Shown here: in pieces, positions 45,181 through 52,763 of the stretch
How positions within the stretch are numbered: position 1 is the stretch's first letter
How the letters are laid out: the number at the start of each line of letters is the position of its first letter
From: Candidatus Gastranaerophilales bacterium
Lineage (GTDB): Bacteria > Cyanobacteriota > Vampirovibrionia > Gastranaerophilales > Gastranaerophilaceae
DNA: 64,000 nucleotides
Assembly: GCA_944323145.1 (NCBI GenBank)
Contig: CALURJ010000004.1
Location: 62,001 to 126,000 of the forward strand
Direction: 5' to 3'
Made by a program: the position numbers and the translations under genes
The notes under the pieces: model-generated
Database searches by the model: none
What the model was told of the DNA's origin: nothing
What the model saw: only the letters and a program-made list of their open reading frames with translations

Positions 45181-45210
45181 TAGTGTTATAACATGCATGT
45201 TATAACACTA
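45181..45210. promoter_or_regulatory. Perfect 30-bp palindrome upstream of the Beta-family gene
   Basis: Fifteen-nt arms (TAGTGTTATAACATG and its reverse complement) with no spacer, ending 16 nt before the Beta-family start codon. A dimeric regulator operator or a 5'-UTR cruciform/hairpin are the obvious options. On the minus strand it is not followed by a U-run. Confidence 0.7.
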
Positions 45211-45252
45211 TATGAAAAATTTTTCAATTCTTTAGAATATTTTTTAATATAA

Positions 45253-45327
45253 TGTTACAATTTATGCGACTTGTTAAATAATATTTTATATATAAGTTGC
45301 ATTTTATACGACTTGTTAAATAAAATC
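45253..45327. repeat. Two 32-bp direct repeats: probable transposase-binding end
   Basis: Copies at 45254-45285 and 45296-45327 match at 26 of 32 positions and share the exact core CGACTTGTTAAATAA. Their starts are 42 bp apart. They end 5 nt from the last gene of the transposition operon, and the outer copy begins TGTTAC at 45253; terminal TGT is usual for Mu/Tn7/TniA-type elements. The opposite end was not found in the window. Confidence 0.6.
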
Positions 45328-45331
45328 AGTC

Positions 45332-45994
45332 TTACATATCTAAATTTATACTAGATATTAGTTGTAAACAAATGCCATTATAAGATTTATCATATTTGAA
45401 CATATGCTCCGCCACATGCTGTGCGAGGTTTTGTTTCATTTGTGAGTGATTTATTGATCTGCGGAGGCGAGAGTAAAGAACTTTTATCCGCAAAGATTCT
45501 TCTTTTGTGTGCGGAAGTTTATTGTGTCTTGTTTTTAGCGGTTTATCGACTACAAAAAGCTCGCTGTCATACAGATAAAAATAAACAGGTATATCGTAAA
45601 ACCTTCGCATCTTGGCAATTTTCGGCTTTTGTTCAAAGTGTGTTTTAAGGGTGTTCAATTGCCGTTCATAAATCATCTGCCGAAAATGTTTATAAAAATT
45701 CTGCATCGTCGCATCCCCGATATCCAAAAGAAAACTCGCCTGTTTCGACTTCACCCCGACACAAAAACACTTCGTTATCATCTCAATTTTTTCCTGCGAA
45801 TGAAACTTAAAGCAAAACGGCAGAGGTAATTTTTGCTCGGCTTTATATGAGTAGATTCCGCCAACCAAATTTAATTGCCCGTCCTTAACTAATTCCTGTA
45901 AACCATCTTCTATCCCATCTCCCATAATCGATTCAATATCTTCTAATCTGAATGTTTCGAGCCTTTTCGCGAGTTTCAAAATTTTATTTTTCAT
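45332..45994 (-). CDS. Unknown third gene of the transposition operon
   Basis: 220 residues, not recognised. The N-terminal 50 residues (LAKRLETFRLEDIESIMGDGIEDGLQELVKDG) look like a winged-helix or HTH. The centre (KQASFLLDIGDATMQNFYKHFRQMIYERQ) resembles a DNA-binding helix pair, and the C-terminus is basic. The start overlaps the ATPase stop by 11 nt, with GGGGA as ribosome site. By position it could be a target-selection or end-binding factor, as TniQ/TnsD-like proteins are in related elements, but no zinc motif supports that family. Confidence 0.6.
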   Translation of the reverse strand: MKNKILKLAKRLETFRLEDIESIMGDGIEDGLQELVKDGQLNLVGGIYSYKAEQKLPLPFCFKFHSQEKIEMITKCFCVGVKSKQASFLLDIGDATMQNFYKHFRQMIYERQLNTLKTHFEQKPKIAKMRRFYDIPVYFYLYDSELFVVDKPLKTRHNKLPHTKEESLRIKVLYSRLRRSINHSQMKQNLAQHVAEHMFKYDKSYNGICLQLISSINLDM

Positions 45995-46673
45995 TCAAAA
46001 TCCCCTCCATAACCGTCAGAGTAATCGTTTTCAAATTATTCATCTCAGCAATGTTTTCGACTTTATTTAAAAATTTCACAATCTGCCTGAACTGATTAAA
46101 TTTCGCACTAACAAGCTCAAGTGCATCAGGCTCAAACTCGACTTCAGAAATCTCTGTCACAATTTTTGCCACATCTTCTTTATTAAAAGTTTCGAACTTT
46201 AATACTCCCAAAAGCCTGTCATAAATATGCTTATGCCGTTTGAGTTTTGCTTCCGCGAGGCTCATCCCGACAAGCACAACAGGAATCCCGATTTTGTCGT
46301 GCAAATCGCGGACTATCTCAATCGCAGACGAGTTATTCAAAAGAAAATCCACCTCATCCACCACCAAAACCTTTGGCCGCTCGCGCAGTTTATCCTCAAT
46401 CTGCTTGAATAAAAGCGACGTCAGATATGTCGGTACATCATTAAGCTCCTCGACAATTTCGGTCAAAAGCCAACGCGCAGACATTTTGTGGTTGCACCGA
46501 ACATAAATCGCATCGTTATTCGTAACCCACCACATAATCGTCTGCGACTTTCCGAGCCCGAAATCACCATAAACAAGTGCCATCTTGGGCAGATTCGCGG
46601 GTGCATTTTTGAGCGTATCCATCAAATCCACAAATCGTTTCACATTCTGCGTTACAACAAATTTACGTTTCAT
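45984..46673 (-). CDS. MuB/TnsC-like AAA+ transposition ATPase
   Basis: 229 residues from MKRKFVVTQNVKRFV, preceded by GAGGT; a longer frame beginning at 46772 lies inside the transposase gene and is rejected. Walker A GDFGLGKS (36-43), Walker B VLVVDEVDF (about 102-110) and a sensor-type VLVGMSLAEAKL follow the compact AAA+ form of MuB, TnsC and TniB. These ATPases bind DNA, choose target sites and activate the transposase. It overlaps the transposase 3' end by 11 nt. Confidence 0.85.
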   Translation of the reverse strand: MKRKFVVTQNVKRFVDLMDTLKNAPANLPKMALVYGDFGLGKSQTIMWWVTNNDAIYVRCNHKMSARWLLTEIVEELNDVPTYLTSLLFKQIEDKLRERPKVLVVDEVDFLLNNSSAIEIVRDLHDKIGIPVVLVGMSLAEAKLKRHKHIYDRLLGVLKFETFNKEDVAKIVTEISEVEFEPDALELVSAKFNQFRQIVKFLNKVENIAEMNNLKTITLTVMEGILNEK

Positions 46674-48633
46674 AAAGACCTCGATATTCCTCACTTTGCT
46701 TGTATTCCGTAAGCCATGCTCGATCGTCAGCATTCGTACAACCGTTTTGCATAAGCCATTCGAATTTTTCATACTTATTCAAAAACACAGGCGCGTTCAT
46801 TTGAACTTCTCTTGGCGTTTGTTTTTTCGTTTTAACCGGTTTAGCTTCAATCACATCTTGAATATTTTCTTCAATATCGTATTCAATAAATTTCAAATCC
46901 ACATTCGGCAAGAATTTCTGTAACTCTTTAATCGTCTTATTTTTAAGCCGTTTTTGTTTTTGAATTTTTTGTTTCAAATCCTCAACATCTTTGATATCGC
47001 CAAGATGATAAGCCATCGGATGAGCTTTTGTTACACGTTTTGCAGTACACAAAAACTGATTTTTGACTGTATAAACTTTAATTTCGGATAAATCAAAAAG
47101 TGAATATCGAATCATAACCTGAGTTTTGAGCCCATATAGTTTATCTGAATAATAAAACGTGCCGAGGAACCGAATCCCGTTTTGATAAATTGTTTTGATG
47201 TCAGCCGTCATCATTAAATCATCAAGCCGAGCCGTGTCAATTTTGATTTTTGCCCTGCTTTCAAAAACTTCGGCAATCGTGTGGTTTTTATCATTTGGGC
47301 AAGGTTGAGCGTTCTTAAATTTAAGCCATTTATCCACAAGCATTTTAACTTCATCAATCGTCAGGTAATAATTCGGCTTAAAATACTGCTTATGAAACTT
47401 CTCATTGCGCTTAAAATGCGCGGGTTTATTTTCAATATTTGAACCCGAATATGTCGGCAAAAGCTTTTCAAAACTTTCCTGAAACTCTTTAAAAAACCGT
47501 TCAATGACTTTTGCTCTTGCGTTATACGGTCGAGCAAAAACCGTCTTAATTCCAAGCCGAGCATAAATCCCCTCAAATCCTGTTTCCTTAAAATCTGTAT
47601 TTATAAAATACTTCGCCTTAAACGCTCTCCCGTTATCCTGATACACGATTTTCGGGATATTTTGTAAATTGATTATTGCGTTACGCAGGGCAGATGCGAT
47701 ACTTTGAGTATTTTCTTCAAGCATAATCTCGTACCCGACAAGCGCAGTCGATTTCCAATCCAAAAAGCCGATCAAAGTAGCTCTTGTTGGTTTGCCGGTA
47801 AACGGATTTTGCACCAAAAACGAGAGTTTATGCCCGTCTGCCACAAGCACATCACCAACTTCTAACTTTGAAATATCACGTAAAATGTAAGGTTCAACGT
47901 TGTCCTTTAAGGCTTTTTCACCATCCCGAGCCAACGTCCAAATGTCATAATGGTTATCACGAAACCAATTAGCATAACGGCGAAATGTCACATCCTGAAC
48001 ATTTATAGGCCCTTCTTTTGACAAAATGTGCTTAGTTATCGAAATGGCTTTCCCGACACAAAATTTGTTCGGGTGCAGCAAAATTTTCAAAAACACCTGT
48101 TTTTCATAATCGGTCAAAGACGTGCGAAACTCTGTCGCATACTCATATTTTGGCAGCAATAAATGATAATCCGTCGTATTTCCAAGCTTGCGTTTCCAAC
48201 GTTCAACCGAGCCGATTGAAGTTTTACCGAGCACCTTAAAAATATGCGGATACAACATGCCTGTATTGTAGCTTTCAATAAACTCAACCCCGGCACGGGT
48301 TTTACCCTCTGGGTGATGTTTTCTGTATTTTTGCCACTCGCGGAGCAAATCCAAACGCGCAAGTGCAATTTCATTAACCTTAGTCGGAAGATTTTTAACA
48401 GGCAAAATCGGTATCAATGCGGTCGAATCCGAAGTTATCTGAGTCTTTTGCCCAAAGTATTTTTCCTGTAATTCTATCTCAATACTTGATAACAGGATTT
48501 CAAAACTTTTTCCGCCTCTGACAATAATTTCACGGGTGACATATTTATCACGCGACATCCGAATCGCCCGAGTGCTCACGCCTTTAAGGTCTGCTAATTC
48601 CTGAATTGTAATGTATTTATCTTTATTGGTCAT
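46663..48633 (-). CDS. Mu/TniA-like DDE transposase
   Basis: 656 residues. The N-terminus (ITIQELADLKGVSTRAIRMS) is a MerR- or Mu-type HTH. The integrase-core catalytic triad is readable: Asp266 in VLVADGHKL, Asp333 in VYQDNGRAFKAK and Glu378 in ARAKVIERFF. Beyond it is a Mu-transposase-type C-terminal beta-barrel (RIKIDT-like region near FESRAKIKID) and a basic tail that may contact the ATPase. AGGAG precedes the ATG. All catalytic residues are present, so it is likely active. Confidence 0.9.
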   Translation of the reverse strand: MTNKDKYITIQELADLKGVSTRAIRMSRDKYVTREIIVRGGKSFEILLSSIEIELQEKYFGQKTQITSDSTALIPILPVKNLPTKVNEIALARLDLLREWQKYRKHHPEGKTRAGVEFIESYNTGMLYPHIFKVLGKTSIGSVERWKRKLGNTTDYHLLLPKYEYATEFRTSLTDYEKQVFLKILLHPNKFCVGKAISITKHILSKEGPINVQDVTFRRYANWFRDNHYDIWTLARDGEKALKDNVEPYILRDISKLEVGDVLVADGHKLSFLVQNPFTGKPTRATLIGFLDWKSTALVGYEIMLEENTQSIASALRNAIINLQNIPKIVYQDNGRAFKAKYFINTDFKETGFEGIYARLGIKTVFARPYNARAKVIERFFKEFQESFEKLLPTYSGSNIENKPAHFKRNEKFHKQYFKPNYYLTIDEVKMLVDKWLKFKNAQPCPNDKNHTIAEVFESRAKIKIDTARLDDLMMTADIKTIYQNGIRFLGTFYYSDKLYGLKTQVMIRYSLFDLSEIKVYTVKNQFLCTAKRVTKAHPMAYHLGDIKDVEDLKQKIQKQKRLKNKTIKELQKFLPNVDLKFIEYDIEENIQDVIEAKPVKTKKQTPREVQMNAPVFLNKYEKFEWLMQNGCTNADDRAWLTEYKQSEEYRGLYET

Positions 48634-49013
48634 TTTGGCTCCTGTGGGTATTTCGCCTGTACTCGCCTAAGTCGGCTCATAGGCTCAATTATCCTACGTC
48701 GCTATCGTAGTGCTTTGCACCGGCTTACGCATATCACATCTATCGCTCTTCCGACCTTAAATTGGAACTGTTTCCGACTAATATTTACCCCTTTTGTATC
48801 ATTTGGACACAAATCGAGCGAGCAGAGGGTGAAAGCCGTAGGCGGTACCTGTTTAATGCGAGCGAGTATAAATTAGGACTTGATGTTTCTTGGAAACAGA
48901 GTTATTGTGAGAAAGCCGTAAACGAGAAAAACTTGTTTTTACTCACTTACGGCGCCGAACAAAAGCCTGCGGGCACGCTTAGATGTGTTTCCCCAGAGTA
49001 TTTCGGAGGTGTT
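48634..49013. other. Divergent regulatory region, 380 nt, transposase versus repressor
   Basis: Higher in GC than its surroundings and full of short dyads: CTACG/CGTAG near 48694-48710, GGAA-CTGT-TTCC at 48764-48775 and TGTTTC-TTG-GAAACA at 48884-48898. The string GAAAGCCGTA occurs twice. The open frame from 48762 into the repressor gene lacks protein-like composition and is not taken as coding. It probably carries the control switch of the element. Confidence 0.55.
48880..48908 (+). promoter_or_regulatory. Repressor promoter with palindromic operator in its spacer
   Basis: TTGATG (48880-48885), 17 nt, TATTGT (48903-48908). The spacer region overlaps the perfect palindrome TGTTTC-TTG-GAAACA (48884-48898), as expected for autorepression by the HTH protein encoded at 49014. 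The same ACTTGAT-14 nt-GAGT frame recurs at 60536 and 60894. Confidence 0.5.
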
Positions 49014-49280
49014 ATGAAGAAAAAAGAGCTACAAAGCATTGATTATATTAAACAACGTGCCGATGAAAATTTGGCAAAAACAAAAAGCGTGTTTTTATAC
49101 AGGCGAGAACTAGCGATTCGGTTTGCATTGAGGCAAAAAGAATTTACACAAAAGAAACTTGCAAAAAAACTTAAAATGACAGAAAGTTATGTTTCAAAAC
49201 TCATTACGGGCGAAAGATACAGCAAAGATTTTGAATTTTTCGTCAGGTACCACTTGGGGGTAGATTATTTCGGTATATAG
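49014..49280 (+). CDS. HTH (XRE/Cro-like) transcriptional regulator
   Basis: 88 residues from the ATG at 49014, with GGAGG just upstream. The HTH is RQKEFTQKKLAKKLKMTESYVSKLITGE (about 43-70), the Cro/C1 pattern with recognition helix ESYVSKLI. The N-terminus is basic. Divergent from the transposase, like the repressor/Ner genes of Mu-type phages, so it probably sets the transposition switch. Followed 8 nt later by the recombinase gene. Confidence 0.8.
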   Translation: MKKKELQSIDYIKQRADENLAKTKSVFLYRRELAIRFALRQKEFTQKKLAKKLKMTESYVSKLITGERYSKDFEFFVRYHLGVDYFGI

Positions 49281-49288
49281 GAGGAAGT

Positions 49289-49828
49289 ATGAATATTGTT
49301 CAGCCGATAAGAGATAGAGAGAATATAGAGAAAATGAAAGCCGTGCTTAAACGTAAAAAGCGTGACCTGGTGCTTTTTATTTTCGGGATAAATTGTGGAT
49401 TGAGAATTTCTGATATTTTGAGGCTAGATGTTCATGACGTTAAAGGGCGTGATTTTATTGAGATACGTGAAAAGAAAACCAATAAAAACAAACGCTTCCC
49501 GATTAATCCGGAGCTTAAGGTTGTGCTTGAGGATTTTGTCAAAGACCGTGACCCAGATGAACCGCTATTTATAACGCAGCAACATAATCGGCTTGATCGC
49601 AATCAGGCATATAGGACTATAAGCAGAGCCGCAAAACTTCTAAATATTCCTGATAAAATCGGAACGCACTCGCTGCGCAAAACGTTCGGTTATCACCACT
49701 ACAAACAGTTTGATAATATCGAACTCCTGCAAAAGATTTTCAACCATTCATATTCAGCCATCACCCTCCGCTACATCGGCATAGAACAAGATATTATTGA
49801 TGAAAGTTATATGAATTTTTATTTGTAA
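49289..49828 (+). CDS. Minimal tyrosine recombinase (catalytic domain only)
   Basis: 179 residues covering just the catalytic domain. Conserved residues are Arg39 (GLRISD), Lys around 63-64 in the beta-hairpin, His127-x-x-Arg130 (HSLRKTF), His153 (FNHS) and Tyr162 (RYIG). The N-terminal SAM-like core-binding domain is missing, as in some phage and conjugative-element integrases of about 180 residues. It may resolve cointegrates or dimers of the transposon, or integrate an element of its own. Cotranscribed with the HTH gene (8-nt gap). Confidence 0.85.
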   Translation: MNIVQPIRDRENIEKMKAVLKRKKRDLVLFIFGINCGLRISDILRLDVHDVKGRDFIEIREKKTNKNKRFPINPELKVVLEDFVKDRDPDEPLFITQQHNRLDRNQAYRTISRAAKLLNIPDKIGTHSLRKTFGYHHYKQFDNIELLQKIFNHSYSAITLRYIGIEQDIIDESYMNFYL

Positions 49829-50191
49829 ATAGTTTTTAATATAAGTATTAAGTTTTGTAAATACAAATTTTAAATAAATTTATTAGCAAACAATAATCTC
49901 GAAAACTACTTTGAATAAAGCATTTTGGTGCAATATGAAGCAAGCCCCCATATGCATATTTTTATTGCAAATATCAATGTATGACAAAAATATAAAGAAT
50001 AAACTATTGACTTTTTAAATTTTTTATGCAAATATGTATGTAGAACAAAAATTCCTATGAACATTATAAAGGGTTTGTTCGATAGGAATTCTTTGCACTA
50101 ACGTTTAAGTTAGCTTCGCAACTACATCTTAAACGATTTTAATAAAAAAATCAAGTGCAGAGTTTAGATTAGTAACCCTTAGGAGATTAAA
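49829..50191. other. Structured intergenic region, 363 nt, before the restriction operon
   Basis: Very AT-rich left part, then nested dyads: 50050-50058 with 50082-50090 (AATTCCTAT/ATAGGAATT, extended by GAAC/GTTC) and 50102-50109 with 50128-50135 (CGTTTAAG/CTTAAACG). Two relatives of TGCAAATAT...ACAAAAA lie near 49967-49992 and 50030-50051. No ORF is convincing. It likely contains the promoter and a structured 5' leader of the operon. Confidence 0.55.
50050..50090 (+). promoter_or_regulatory. Extended hairpin upstream of the restriction operon
   Basis: Nine perfect base pairs (AATTCCTAT with ATAGGAATT) continue inward as GAAC/GTTC past a single bulged G, with a 14-nt loop. Not followed by a T-run. 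Confidence 0.5.
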
Positions 50192-50401
50192 ATGTTACAT
50201 AAATATTATGTTAACAACTCTGCACAACAAAATGGCGATCACGAAGTCCATGAAGAACATTGCGCTTATCTCAAGATGGCACATGACGTGAAATATCTTG
50301 GAATGTTTGAAAATGGGATTCAAGCTGTTGCATATGCAAGAAAATTTTATGCAAAGGCAGATGGTTGCTATTTTTGCTGCAAGGAAGCTCACACGAGCTA
50401 A
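50192..50401 (+). CDS. Small Cys/His-rich protein of restriction loci
   Basis: 69 residues with a recognisable pattern: QNGDHEVHEEHCAYL near the N-terminus and DGCYFCCKEAHTS at the end, with LGMF and AVAYARK between. I know this family (short proteins with N-G-D-H-E-V-H and C-x2-C-C-x3-H-T) from loci next to restriction and defence genes; no function is published that I can name. The cysteines and histidines could bind one metal ion. First gene of the operon, 62 nt before the first S-subunit gene. Confidence 0.65.
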   Translation: MLHKYYVNNSAQQNGDHEVHEEHCAYLKMAHDVKYLGMFENGIQAVAYARKFYAKADGCYFCCKEAHTS

Positions 50402-50462
50402 TTAAGATTTTAATGGAAAGGGGGAATGTTCCCTCTTTCCAAAATCAAAAGGAATAAAAATA

Positions 50463-51098
50463 ATGAAAAAAGTAAAACTAAAAGATATAGTAAATATTCA
50501 AATGGGGCTTGTTTTATCAAGAGCCGGAGCAAAACAACTTGAATTAATCAAGCAAAACGTAATGGAAAAAATTTCAACAAATGAAACTTATCAATATAAA
50601 ACTGTTACATTGCGCTCTATTGATGAACAAGGAAATTTAGATGAAGATCAATGTGATGATTTTATCAGTAAAGATAAGTTAACAGATAGATATTTAACCG
50701 TTAAAAATGATATACTTATTAGGTTGTTCTCACCATTAAAAACTTGTCTAATAAGTGATTCACAAGAAAACATTGTTGTTCCTTCTCAATTTGGCATAAT
50801 AAGATTAAACGATAATGCTAAGAATAATATTTTGCCTGAGTATTTGCAATTAGTTATGCAAAATAAGGATTTTATAAATCAAGTTGAAAAACTTGAAGAA
50901 GGTTTCCAACTGAGATCAATAAAAACAAGCTCAATAGAAAATGTTGAAATTTGCATTCCTACATTACAAAAGCAAAATAAGCTAATTGAAATTGCAAAAC
51001 TCATGAAACGGAAAGAGAATTTATTATCAAAATTATTAGAACAACAAAAAATTCAAAATGAAATAATACAAGAAAAATTAATTAAAGGAGAAATATAA
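50463..51098 (+). CDS. Type I restriction specificity subunit, single TRD (half HsdS)
   Basis: 211 residues: one target-recognition domain (about 1-165, with MGLVLSRAGAK, IRLFSPL and VPSQFGIIRL) and one coiled-coil arm (about 168-211). It has half the size of a standard HsdS and could act as a homodimer or pair with the full-size subunit at 54460. It overlaps the hsdM start by one base (TAATG), suggesting coupled translation. Confidence 0.8.
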   Translation: MKKVKLKDIVNIQMGLVLSRAGAKQLELIKQNVMEKISTNETYQYKTVTLRSIDEQGNLDEDQCDDFISKDKLTDRYLTVKNDILIRLFSPLKTCLISDSQENIVVPSQFGIIRLNDNAKNNILPEYLQLVMQNKDFINQVEKLEEGFQLRSIKTSSIENVEICIPTLQKQNKLIEIAKLMKRKENLLSKLLEQQKIQNEIIQEKLIKGEI

Positions 51099-52663
51099 TG
51101 AAAACTACTAAATCTGATATTGAAGCAGCTTTATGGCGTGGGGCTAATACCTTCAGAGGCATAATTGATGCTGCAAATTATAAAGACTATGTTTTATCTA
51201 TGTTGTTTGTTAAATATTTAAGCGACACATATACAGAAAATTTAAATGATTTAAAAGACAAATATAACGATGAAGCAAGATTGGAAAGAGCGAAATCTCG
51301 TTTACCTTTTGTGCTCCAAGAAGAACAAACTTTCGATTACCTATATGATAATAGATATGACTCTGAAATAGGACAAAAAATTAATGCCGCATTGCGTGCT
51401 ATTGAAGATAATAATGCACAATTACAAGGTGTGTTTCGAAGCGTAGATTTTAATAGTGAAGCTAATTTAGGTAACTCAAAACAAAAAGCTACAACATTAA
51501 GAAATCTACTTGAAGACTTTAAACCACTTGATTTAAGACCTTCAATGATTGAAGTAAAAGAAAACCTGGTTGCTTCAGATGTTCTTGGCGATGCTTTTGA
51601 ATATATGATTGGTGAATTTGCTAGTCAAGCCGGTAAAAAGGCGGGCTCATTCTTTACACCGATGATGGTATCAGAGTTGATGGCGCAAATTGCAAAACCC
51701 AAATCAGGAGATAGTATTTATGACCCGACATCAGGATCAAGCTCTTTATTGATTAGAGCAGCAAAATATGCCGGAGTAAAACAAGTTGCTATCTATGGGC
51801 AAGAAATGAACGGCTCTTCCTGGTCAATGGGTAAAATGAATATGTTTATTCACGACATTATGGATGCAAAACTTGCTTGGGGTGACACGTTAGCAAATCC
51901 TGCTCACCTTGATAATGACGGGAATTTGATGAAATTTAATGTAGTTGTTGCTAATATGCCATTTTCTCAGGATAAGTGGGCTGAAGGATTTAACCCCGGC
52001 GGTGAAAATGACGGCAACAACAAGAATAAAGATAAAAAGTTTAAAATGGAAGCCAAACTGGATCCATATAACAGATTTGACTGGGGCGTGCCTCCATCAA
52101 GTAAGGGTGATTGGGCATTTTTATTACACATGATAAATAGTTTGCAACCTGACGGAAGGATGGTTGCTGTAGTCCCTCATGGCGTATTGTTCAGAGGTGC
52201 ATCAGAAGGCATTATTAGAAAAAGAGTTATTGAAGAAAACTTGTTAGATGCGGTTATCGGACTTCCTGAAAACTTATTCTTCGGTACATCTATTCCGGCA
52301 TGTTTGTTGGTTATTAAGAAGAATAGAACAGATAAAAATGTGTTATTTATTGATGCATCAGGAGAAGGTAGGTACATAAAAGATAAGACCCAAAACAAAC
52401 TGACTGATAAAAATATTCAAGATATTTTGGATGTTTATGATAACAGAAAAACAGTAGAAAAATTTTCTTATCTTGCTACGTTTGATGAAATCAAAGAAAA
52501 TGAGTTCAACTTAAATATTCCTCGTTACGTTGACACATTTGAGGAAGAAGAAATTATTGATATTGATGAAGTTAGAAATAATATCAAAAATATCAAAACT
52601 GAACTCGCAGAAGTTGAAACTAAGCTAAATAAACATTTAGAAGAACTCGGACTTGGAGTGTAA
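51098..52663 (+). CDS. hsdM: Type I restriction-modification DNA methyltransferase HsdM
   Basis: N6-adenine methyltransferase subunit of 521 residues. The N-terminal helical domain (ALWRGANTFRGIIDAANYKDYVLSMLFVKYL) precedes the catalytic domain. SAM motif I reads DPTSGSSSLLIRAA (about 208-221) and motif IV NMPF (about 286-289), where most family members have DPxxGSGxLL and NPPF. The C-terminal coiled-coil contacts HsdS. The variants are conservative and may be normal for this subfamily, but are worth noting. Followed by a hairpin and a 100-nt gap. Confidence 0.93.
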   Translation: MKTTKSDIEAALWRGANTFRGIIDAANYKDYVLSMLFVKYLSDTYTENLNDLKDKYNDEARLERAKSRLPFVLQEEQTFDYLYDNRYDSEIGQKINAALRAIEDNNAQLQGVFRSVDFNSEANLGNSKQKATTLRNLLEDFKPLDLRPSMIEVKENLVASDVLGDAFEYMIGEFASQAGKKAGSFFTPMMVSELMAQIAKPKSGDSIYDPTSGSSSLLIRAAKYAGVKQVAIYGQEMNGSSWSMGKMNMFIHDIMDAKLAWGDTLANPAHLDNDGNLMKFNVVVANMPFSQDKWAEGFNPGGENDGNNKNKDKKFKMEAKLDPYNRFDWGVPPSSKGDWAFLLHMINSLQPDGRMVAVVPHGVLFRGASEGIIRKRVIEENLLDAVIGLPENLFFGTSIPACLLVIKKNRTDKNVLFIDASGEGRYIKDKTQNKLTDKNIQDILDVYDNRKTVEKFSYLATFDEIKENEFNLNIPRYVDTFEEEEIIDIDEVRNNIKNIKTELAEVETKLNKHLEELGLGV

Positions 52664-52673
52664 ATGAATATTT

Positions 52674-52700
52674 GAACTACCGAGAAAATCTCGGTAGTTC
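52674..52700 (+). promoter_or_regulatory. Perfect 12-bp hairpin between hsdM and the DUF6119 gene
   Basis: GAACTACCGAGA (52674-52685), loop AAA, and its exact complement (52689-52700). There is no T-run after it, so it is more likely an mRNA processing, stabilising or attenuating element within the operon than a terminator. Confidence 0.6.
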
Positions 52701-52763
52701 AGACAAAAGCAATGTGCAAAAATGCGTATTGCGAATTTATAAATAATTTTTAAGGAATAAATA

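Larger units (their letters stand above)
45253..49828. mobile_element. Mu/TniA-like transposition module with repressor and recombinase
   Basis: A block of three minus-strand genes (DDE transposase, AAA+ ATPase, unknown third protein), with end-like repeats at 45253-45327 and a divergent plus-strand HTH repressor plus tyrosine recombinase. The coding sequence is visibly richer in GC and CG dinucleotides than the restriction genes to the right. The left boundary is a guess from the TGT terminus; the right boundary is unknown and may lie far to the right with the restriction operon as cargo. Confidence 0.5.

Noticed and set aside
46585-46923. 112-aa and other plus-strand frames over the transposase and ATPase genes
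   Set aside because: Shadow frames opposite well-supported genes carrying catalytic motifs.
48762-49013. N-terminal extension of the HTH regulator frame
   Set aside because: Composition (ESRRRYLFNASEYKLG and similar) is not protein-like, the region is full of dyads and promoter signals, and GGAGG points to the ATG at 49014.
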